A stretch of DNA of 13,343 nt. Origin: an uncultured Porphyromonadaceae bacterium (GTDB lineage: Bacteria > Bacteroidota > Bacteroidia > Bacteroidales > Muribaculaceae). The position numbers were made by a program, and so were the translations under genes. The notes below the pieces were generated by a model, which worked only from the letters and a program-made list of their open reading frames with translations, did not search any database and had not been told where the DNA came from. The stretch spans positions 1 through 13,343 of the forward strand of contig CAJMDR010000028.1 of the NCBI GenBank assembly GCA_905212215.1, read 5' to 3'. Shown piece after piece: positions 8,139 through 13,343 of this stretch. Position 1 is the stretch's first letter, and every line of letters begins with the position of its first letter.

Positions 8139-8891
8139 ATGCAAGGCAGAAACACACCCTCGTGGCTTAGGGCTATCCCCCCGGTGACACGTAATCTCCT
8201 TATTATCAACATATTGATCTGGCTCGTAGAGTTTATTCCCGGATTCCAGTCCGTGCTGTTGCGGCGGTTGGCATTGCATTTCTGGGGTGGCGCCGACTTC
8301 AACCCGGCTCAGTTGGTGACTTATTGCTTCCTCCACGACCCAGGTTCGATTATCCATATCGGTTTCAATATGTTCACCCTGTGGATGTTCGGCAGGCTCA
8401 TGGAACAGGTATGGGGTTCGAAACGATTCTTCATATTTTATTTCGTCTGCGCCATAGGAGCGGCCTTGGTGCAGGAATTAGTGTGGCAGTTCACCTGGAT
8501 GCATGATCTCGCCTCGGCGAACAACATGAGCGTAGCGCAGCTCAACGCTGTCTTGCAGCAACAGAGCGCAATAGACCCCGTCGAGGTGAAGAATCTGCTG
8601 GAGGCCACGAAAAACAACCTCGTCTGCCTCGGCGCTTCCGGAGCAATCTTCGGCATTCTCCTCGGATTCGCTTTTGTTTTCCCGAACATGCCGTTGTATC
8701 TCTTCTTCATCCCCATACCTATAAAAGCCAAATACATGGTGATTGGCTACGCAGTGTTAGAGTTCTTCCTCGGCGTCAGTGGTGGCGGCACGGTGGCGCA
8801 TTTCGCACACCTTGGCGGCATGCTCTTCGCTTTGCCGATGCTCCTTTACTGGATGAAGCAAGGAACTCTGCGCGGTAACAGATTTTTCTGA
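8139..8891 (+). CDS. Rhomboid-family intramembrane serine protease (rhomboid 1)
   Basis: A 250-residue six-helix rhomboid that should cleave transmembrane substrates within the inner membrane. The catalytic serine is S167 in LGASGAIFG and the catalytic histidine is H224 in AHFAHLGG, with H221 just before it. H73 and N77 in IIHIGFNMFTLWMFG match the oxyanion-stabilising HxxxN of helix 2. The helices lie at about 18-35, 70-86, 95-115, 163-181, 185-213 and 217-236. Unusually, some 45 hydrophilic residues (about 117-161) sit between helices 3 and 4, where GlpG has a short loop; in the GlpG topology this insertion would lie on the periplasmic side near the active site. The ATG at 8139 gives a short cytosolic N-terminus. 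It is the first gene of the plus-strand cluster, with rhomboid 2 following after 17 nt. Confidence 0.93.
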   Translation: MQGRNTPSWLRAIPPVTRNLLIINILIWLVEFIPGFQSVLLRRLALHFWGGADFNPAQLVTYCFLHDPGSIIHIGFNMFTLWMFGRLMEQVWGSKRFFIFYFVCAIGAALVQELVWQFTWMHDLASANNMSVAQLNAVLQQQSAIDPVEVKNLLEATKNNLVCLGASGAIFGILLGFAFVFPNMPLYLFFIPIPIKAKYMVIGYAVLEFFLGVSGGGTVAHFAHLGGMLFALPMLLYWMKQGTLRGNRFF

Positions 8892-8908
8892 TTAATGCCG
8901 TTTGAAGT

Positions 8909-9718
8909 TTGCTGAACAGCGATATCAAATACAGGATGCGCGGATTATCGGCCACCGCATGGCTGATAATCATCAATGTGGCGGTGTTCATCATCGTCTG
9001 GATTACCCGATTGCCGCTCGCCGACACCGGGCTTTCTTCCGGCATCCCGCTGCTCCGAAAGCGCTTCTGGACGCCGCTCAGCTATATGTTCGTACACTAC
9101 AGTTTCTGGCATCTGCTCATGAACATGTTATGGTTGTGGATGTTCGGACGCATCCTGGAGTTCAGCGTGCAGGGAAGGCGTATCTGGCTTGTTTATATCG
9201 TAGGTGGACTGACGGGCGCCCTCTTCTATCTCGTTGCCGGATGTTTCAGCGATGACCCTCGCATACTTTGCGGTGCTTCCGCCTCCGTGGTGGCGCTGAT
9301 GACTGCCGCAGGAATGCGTTCACCGAACATGGTGGTGCGCCTCTGGCTCATTGGCGACGTAAAGCTCAAATGGATTGTAGTGGCGGGGGTTGTGCTGCTC
9401 TTCATCGGTGCCGGCGGTGGTGGATTATGGGCACACCTCGGCGGACTTTGCTTCGGAATCTTTTCCCAGCTCCCTGTTTTCTCCCGTATTTCAATCTTTC
9501 GGCACAGAAGTGTTTCACGGAAGAAACAACACCGTCCATCGGCACGAAAGGCCCGTAAACTGGCGAAGGATCTTCAGCGGAGACGACGAGACATGGAGCG
9601 CCTCGACGAACTCCTTGACCAGGTGAGGCTTTCCGGTTTCGATTCCTTGTCGAAGGCGGAGAAAGCGGAACTGCAAAGGCTTTCGCAGTCTTTGGGCGGC
9701 GATAAGGAAAAACAATAG
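8909..9718 (+). CDS. Rhomboid-family intramembrane serine protease with basic C-terminal tail (rhomboid 2)
   Basis: A second rhomboid of up to 269 residues. The catalytic serine is S124 in CGASAS and the histidine is H176 in LWAHLGG; H68 and N72 in FWHLLMNMLWLWMFG form the helix 2 HxxxN. Helices lie at about 14-32, 58-80, 91-111, 117-137, 154-170 and 172-190. A cytosolic tail (about 195-269) has a strongly basic stretch and then a helical RLDELLDQVRLSGFDSLSKA-EKAEL segment resembling a C-terminal domain seen in Bacteroidetes rhomboids (DUF6576-like, from memory). An in-frame stop at 8903-8905 limits the start to TTG 8909 or ATG 8936; TTG retains a DIKYR segment that resembles relatives, ATG is the conventional codon. 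The two rhomboids differ greatly outside the core, so this is an old pair rather than a recent duplication. Confidence 0.9.
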   Translation: MLNSDIKYRMRGLSATAWLIIINVAVFIIVWITRLPLADTGLSSGIPLLRKRFWTPLSYMFVHYSFWHLLMNMLWLWMFGRILEFSVQGRRIWLVYIVGGLTGALFYLVAGCFSDDPRILCGASASVVALMTAAGMRSPNMVVRLWLIGDVKLKWIVVAGVVLLFIGAGGGGLWAHLGGLCFGIFSQLPVFSRISIFRHRSVSRKKQHRPSARKARKLAKDLQRRRRDMERLDELLDQVRLSGFDSLSKAEKAELQRLSQSLGGDKEKQ

Positions 9719-9757
9719 CGGGCAACCCGCTGTTGTTCAATTAATTTAAATGCAGAG

Positions 9758-10852
9758 ATGATGATAGGCATGGTTTTAAAGATAGCGGCGAAGATCCTCA
9801 CCGCATTGCTGTATCTGGTGACATTGCTGTCGGCCTATGGTGGTTATATCCCGCCCCGCATCTGGGTATTGCCCTCCATCTTTGTGCTGGCTTTCCCTTA
9901 CCTGCTAATCCTCAGTGTGGTGACAGGAGTGGTATGGCTGTTGTGCCACAGCTTCTTCCCCGCCATCAGTGCCGGAGTAGTAGCGTTGCTCTGCTGGCCC
10001 GTAGCATCGGCGGCGGTACCGGTAGGATTCAGCTCCAAGCCGAAGCAACCCTCCTTTTCCATTATGACATACAATGTCTATGAACTGATAGACATACAGC
10101 ATCCCGACTATACCGGCCCATCGCGCACCCTCGGATACATACTTTCCACGCAGCCCGATATTGTCTGTATGCAGGAGGTTTCCGGGCTACCCGAATATGA
10201 CAAGGCGAAGAAAGCTCAGGTAGATTCCCTGAAGGAAATCTATCCCTATATCATCCAAGGCAAGCGTGTCGGCAAAGGATTATATTCCCCCTTCATGCTG
10301 CTGAGCAAATATCCGGCTAAGGAGGTTCCCATTACATGGTGGCTTTTCTCCGATTGTATAATGTACCGAATCGAGTTACCGGGAATGCCACTTTATGTGT
10401 TTAATGTGCATCTCACTTCCTATATGCTTTCCGACCAGGAACGCAAGGTGGTGAGCAACATCCGGGGATTGCGCTCGGCGGAACGCAGCCTGAAACTCGA
10501 CAAGCCCATCTACGACAAACTCTCCACGGGGCTTCGCGACAGACAGTATCTTGCCATGAACATACGTCATGTAATAGACTCCATTCAAGGTCCTATGGTG
10601 GTGTGCGGCGACTTCAACGATGTGCCCGGCTCCTATGCTTATCGTCTGATGCGTGGCGATGACCTCAAGGATGCTACAGCAAAGACAAACTTCGGCCCGC
10701 TGGTCACATACAACGCGCATGGTCTGCTGTTTCAGATTGACCATATTCTGTATCGCGGAGACCTCACTCCCCACAGCGTAAAGACAGGAAAGGTGAAAAG
10801 CTCCGACCATTACCCTGTGGAAGCGGTGTTCAGCTATCATCCGCAGCGCTGA
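9758..10852 (+). CDS. Membrane-anchored endonuclease/exonuclease/phosphatase (EEP) family protein
   Basis: A 364-residue protein with two to three N-terminal membrane helices (about 10-28, 36-62, 68-88) followed by an EEP (DNase I-like) fold domain. The catalytic residues are visible: N106 (MTYNVYE), E140 (CMQEVSG), H218 (FNVHLTS), D285 and N287 (CGDFNDVPGS), D328 (FQIDHIL) and D350-H351 (SSDHYPV). Family members hydrolyse phosphodiester or phosphomonoester bonds in nucleic acids, sphingolipids or inositol phosphates. The membrane anchor suggests an envelope-facing domain, so a lipid, inositol or extracellular nucleic acid substrate is as likely as DNA repair. It starts 39 nt after rhomboid 2 and probably shares its transcript. 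Two adjacent ATGs (9758 and 9761) are equally possible starts. Confidence 0.9.
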   Translation: MMIGMVLKIAAKILTALLYLVTLLSAYGGYIPPRIWVLPSIFVLAFPYLLILSVVTGVVWLLCHSFFPAISAGVVALLCWPVASAAVPVGFSSKPKQPSFSIMTYNVYELIDIQHPDYTGPSRTLGYILSTQPDIVCMQEVSGLPEYDKAKKAQVDSLKEIYPYIIQGKRVGKGLYSPFMLLSKYPAKEVPITWWLFSDCIMYRIELPGMPLYVFNVHLTSYMLSDQERKVVSNIRGLRSAERSLKLDKPIYDKLSTGLRDRQYLAMNIRHVIDSIQGPMVVCGDFNDVPGSYAYRLMRGDDLKDATAKTNFGPLVTYNAHGLLFQIDHILYRGDLTPHSVKTGKVKSSDHYPVEAVFSYHPQR

Positions 10853-10950
10853 TTTCCTTTCAGTATGCCATAATATCTTGTGCCGAATTGAGTTAATATT
10901 ATAGGGAAATATCCTCTGATCCCGCATAAACAGAAACTAAACCAACATAT

Positions 10951-13083
10951 ATGAAACTGAGACAAGGACTTCTCACCATGGCATCGGCGTTGCTGTTGGC
11001 CGCCATGCCGTCGGTTGCCGTGGCACAGAACGGTGCCGACAACCCCTTCATGAAACCTTATCCCGGTAAATACGGCATCCCGCCGTTCCAGGATATCAAG
11101 ACCTCCGACTTCCTTCCCGCAATCAAGGCCGGTATCGAAGAACAGGACCAGAACATCGCAAACATAGTGCGTAACCGCGCTGTGCCCGATTTCGACAACA
11201 CCATCATGCCGCTGGAGAACCTTTCGCCCATCCTCGACAGGGTGGCAGGGGTGTTCTACCACTACAACGAGGCTCTCAACACTCCGGTCTTCGCTGAGAT
11301 GGCGGATCAGGCTATCCCCATGCTCAACGACAGCCGCAACAAACTCTATCTCAACGACCTCCTCTTCCAGCGCATCAAGCAGGTTTACGATACCCGCAAC
11401 GACAAAGGCCGCAAGCTCACCCCGGTGCAGAAACGTGTCATTGAGAAGTACTACCGCTCTTTCGTGGAGCAGGGCGCTAACCTTCCCGAAGACAAGAAGA
11501 AAGAATTGGTGGCTGTGAACGATCAGCTCTCCAAGCTCTTCATACAGTTCAACCGCAACCTCCTCAACGCCACCAACAACTTCTACATCACCGTCTATGA
11601 CAAGAACGATCTCGCCGGCCTCCCCGAATCTTCGGTGAAGGTAGCGTCGGAAGAGGCTGCCAAGCGTGGTCTGCCCGGCCTGTGGGTATTCACACTTCAT
11701 GCTCCCAGCCGTCTGCCGGTACTCATGTACGCCGACAATCGCGGCCTTCGCGAGACCATGTACAAGGGCTACACCCATCTCGCTTCGCAGGGCCAGTATG
11801 ACAATGGTCCGGTTATCGCCCAGATTGTAAAGCTCCGTGCTAAGAAAGCAAAGCTCATGGGCTTCGACAACTTCGCACAGATGATGACAAGCCGTGTGAT
11901 GGCCAAGACTCCCGAGGCTGCCGAGAATCTGCTCATGCAGGTATTCGAGCCTGCCGTACAGCGCTCCAAAGAGGAGGTGAAGGACATGCAGGCATACGTA
12001 GACGCCAATGGTGGCGGATTCAAGATCGCTCCCTGGGATTACTACTACTATGCCGAGAAGGTTAAGAAGCAGAAATTCAACCTCTCCGAGGCAGAACTGC
12101 GTCCTTATTTCGAGGTGAACAATGTGCTCAACGGACTCTTCTATGCCGCCGAGAAGCTCTACGGCATCAAGATGGTGGAGATGCCCGACGCTCCCAAATA
12201 CATGGACCAGGTGAAGGTTTATGATGTGCAGGACGCCAAGACAGGCAAGCATATCGCCGTCTGGATGTGCGACTATTTCCCCCGCGCCACAAAACGTCAG
12301 GGTGCATGGATGGAACAGCTCCAGGGTGCCGGAATCTACGAGGATGGAAAATACCGTCGTCCCATTGTCTATAATGTAGGCAACTTCACTCCTCCTTCGG
12401 GCGACACCCCCTCGCTCTTGACCCTTGACGAGGTGGAGACTACTTTCCATGAATTCGGTCATGCCCTTCAGGGAATGCTCACCACCGCTCCCTATCGCTC
12501 AATAGCCGGCACCAACGTGGACCGCGACTATGTGGAACTCGCTTCTCAGATCAACGAACATTGGGCTACTCATCCCGAGGTGCTAAAGGTCTATGCCAAG
12601 CATTACAAAACCGGCGAGGCTATGCCCGACTCTCTGATCGCAAAGATGCAGGCTGCTTCCAAGTTCAATCAGGGATTCGTCACCACCGAACTCGCCGCCG
12701 CAGCTCTCCTCGACATGAACTGGGGTCGCAACAACGGCGACAATGTGAATGTGCCTGAGTTCGAGGCTGCCGTAGCTGAGAAGATCGGTCTCCCCGAGGA
12801 AATCACTTACCGCTACCGTTCGCCATACTTCAAGCACATCTTCGGCGATGACGGCTATGCAGCAGGTTACTACACATACCTCTGGGCACAGGTACTCGAA
12901 GCCGATGGATGGGAACTCTTCGAGGAAAAAGGTATCTTCGACCCCAAGACCGCCGCTTCATACAAGAAGAACATTCTTGAGGCAGGCGACACCGAGGATC
13001 CTTCCGTGCTCTTCAAGCGTTTCCGTGGCCACAACCCCGACCCGAAGGCACTCCTCCGCCTCCGTGGTCTCGTGACCAAATAA
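10951..13083 (+). CDS. dcp: Secreted M3-family metallopeptidase, dipeptidyl carboxypeptidase-like
   Basis: A 710-residue zinc peptidase of the thimet oligopeptidase/Dcp family, expected to remove C-terminal dipeptides from short peptides. A signal peptide (1-25, ending SVAVA before QNG) predicts export to the periplasm, unlike the largely cytosolic E. coli enzyme. The zinc site is H500-E501-F-G-H504 (FHEFGHALQG) with the third ligand E529 in DYVELASQ, 25 residues after H504 as in the family. The substrate-binding motif near the C-terminus reads GYAAGYYTYLWAQ. Length is that of full M3A enzymes and no frame damage is seen. Codon use is strongly biased toward C- and G-ending codons, which suggests high expression. 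It follows the EEP gene after 98 nt in which I saw no good TAnnTTTG site, so its promoter is unclear; it ends before a strong terminator. Confidence 0.95.
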   Translation: MKLRQGLLTMASALLLAAMPSVAVAQNGADNPFMKPYPGKYGIPPFQDIKTSDFLPAIKAGIEEQDQNIANIVRNRAVPDFDNTIMPLENLSPILDRVAGVFYHYNEALNTPVFAEMADQAIPMLNDSRNKLYLNDLLFQRIKQVYDTRNDKGRKLTPVQKRVIEKYYRSFVEQGANLPEDKKKELVAVNDQLSKLFIQFNRNLLNATNNFYITVYDKNDLAGLPESSVKVASEEAAKRGLPGLWVFTLHAPSRLPVLMYADNRGLRETMYKGYTHLASQGQYDNGPVIAQIVKLRAKKAKLMGFDNFAQMMTSRVMAKTPEAAENLLMQVFEPAVQRSKEEVKDMQAYVDANGGGFKIAPWDYYYYAEKVKKQKFNLSEAELRPYFEVNNVLNGLFYAAEKLYGIKMVEMPDAPKYMDQVKVYDVQDAKTGKHIAVWMCDYFPRATKRQGAWMEQLQGAGIYEDGKYRRPIVYNVGNFTPPSGDTPSLLTLDEVETTFHEFGHALQGMLTTAPYRSIAGTNVDRDYVELASQINEHWATHPEVLKVYAKHYKTGEAMPDSLIAKMQAASKFNQGFVTTELAAAALLDMNWGRNNGDNVNVPEFEAAVAEKIGLPEEITYRYRSPYFKHIFGDDGYAAGYYTYLWAQVLEADGWELFEEKGIFDPKTAASYKKNILEAGDTEDPSVLFKRFRGHNPDPKALLRLRGLVTK

Positions 13084-13121
13084 CATCCCGGTATAATTCG
13101 AAATAAACAAGATATCTCCAT

Positions 13122-13156
13122 AAAGCGGCTGCGTCAAATTCCGGCGCAGCCGCTTT
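13122..13156 (+). terminator. Hairpin terminator after the M3 peptidase gene
   Basis: A perfect 12-bp inverted repeat (AAAGCGGCTGCG at 13122-13133 and its complement at 13145-13156) with an 11-nt loop, 38 nt after the stop codon. The GC-rich core is flanked by AAA and TTT inside the stem; a long T tract is missing, so release may be less efficient or work in either direction. Confidence 0.8.
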
Positions 13157-13173
13157 CGCAATCGATACGCCCC

Positions 13174-13251
13174 ATGTGCTGTTATTACATGAACATAGAA
13201 GCTTTGACCTTCGGCATCTTGAACTACCGTGAAGCAATATTGGAAAATTAG
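13174..13251 (+). other. Short ORF of 25 codons, unknown status
   Basis: An ATG at 13174 (with a second in-frame ATG at 13189) opens a 25-codon frame ending in TAG at 13249-13251. Its inferred tail reads MNIEALTFGILNYREAILEN and has normal-looking amino-acid composition. It could be a small protein, the front fragment of a broken gene, or chance. I do not recognise it and no promoter is obvious, apart from read-through past the terminator. Confidence 0.25.
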
Positions 13252-13343
13252 AGGTTGTTTAAAATAAAAGTGAATTTTGGGTCGTTCCTGTCGAGGGGAT
13301 TTTGTCTTGCAGGCGATGGAGCATAGCGGGCTATGTGACTGAG
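13252..13343. repeat. Possible start of a dispersed palindromic repeat, cut by the window end
   Basis: The last 92 bases begin AGGTTGTTTAAAATAAA just after the small ORF stop and contain a perfect 6-bp hairpin CATAGC-GG-GCTATG (13322-13335) near the edge. Both ORF and known family are lacking. From memory of Bacteroidales genomes this resembles a multi-copy intergenic sequence, but only one copy is visible here, so repeat status is an inference. If the hairpin centre is the centre of a larger palindrome, the other arm lies outside the window. Confidence 0.4.

Noticed and set aside
10837..12462. A 541-codon open frame on the minus strand, antisense to the M3 peptidase gene
   Set aside because: Its codons align exactly with the sense codons, so it is open simply because the peptidase avoids TTA, CTA and TCA codons in this stretch. 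The inferred protein is rich in His, Val, Leu and Glu with no recognisable domain, while the sense frame encodes a full M3 enzyme.

Overview
The window looks like chromosomal DNA from a Bacteroidales bacterium. The gene families are typical of that order: an AddA/RecB-like helicase-nuclease, a TPM-domain protein with zinc ribbons, paired rhomboids beside a membrane-anchored EEP-fold enzyme, and a secreted M3 peptidase. Start sites lack convincing Shine-Dalgarno sequences, and two intergenic sites match the Bacteroidetes sigma-70 -7 box (TAnnTTTG). Muribaculaceae is my best guess at family level, but this is an impression from protein style, not a proven placement.

Layout. Positions 1-366 (+) hold the C-terminal DNA-binding half of an AraC-family regulator cut by the window edge. 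A minus-strand block follows, read from right to left: dgt (7834-6518), a small membrane/zinc-ribbon protein (6468-5707), a TPM-domain protein with the same zinc-ribbon half (5654-4305), a SUI1/YciH-like factor (4274-3936) and an AddA-like helicase-nuclease (3850-380). The gaps are 30-85 nt, and the only good minus-strand promoter I found lies upstream of dgt, so the five genes may form one operon. The 304-nt divergent region 7835-8138 holds promoters in both directions and a leader with repeated AACRGC hexamers before dgt.

On the plus strand, rhomboid 1 (8139-8891), rhomboid 2 (8909-9718) and an EEP-family membrane enzyme (9758-10852) form a tight cluster. A secreted dipeptidyl carboxypeptidase-like M3 metallopeptidase (10951-13083) follows, ending in a strong hairpin terminator (13122-13156). 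The last 190 bases hold a 25-codon ORF of unknown status and the start of what looks like a repeat element with a small hairpin, cut by the window end.

Working together: dgt and the AddA-like protein both concern DNA metabolism (dNTP pool and double-strand break repair). The zinc-ribbon membrane pair and the SUI1 factor between them have no established link to it. The plus-strand genes are mostly envelope proteins: intramembrane proteolysis, a membrane-bound phosphodiesterase/nuclease-fold enzyme and periplasmic peptide breakdown. Most of the window is ordinary housekeeping sequence. The points most worth a second look are the tandem partial duplication of the zinc-ribbon module, the repeated hexamers in the dgt leader, the loop insertion beside the active site of rhomboid 1, and the cut repeat at the right edge. 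I found no clear evidence of a new defence or mobile system.
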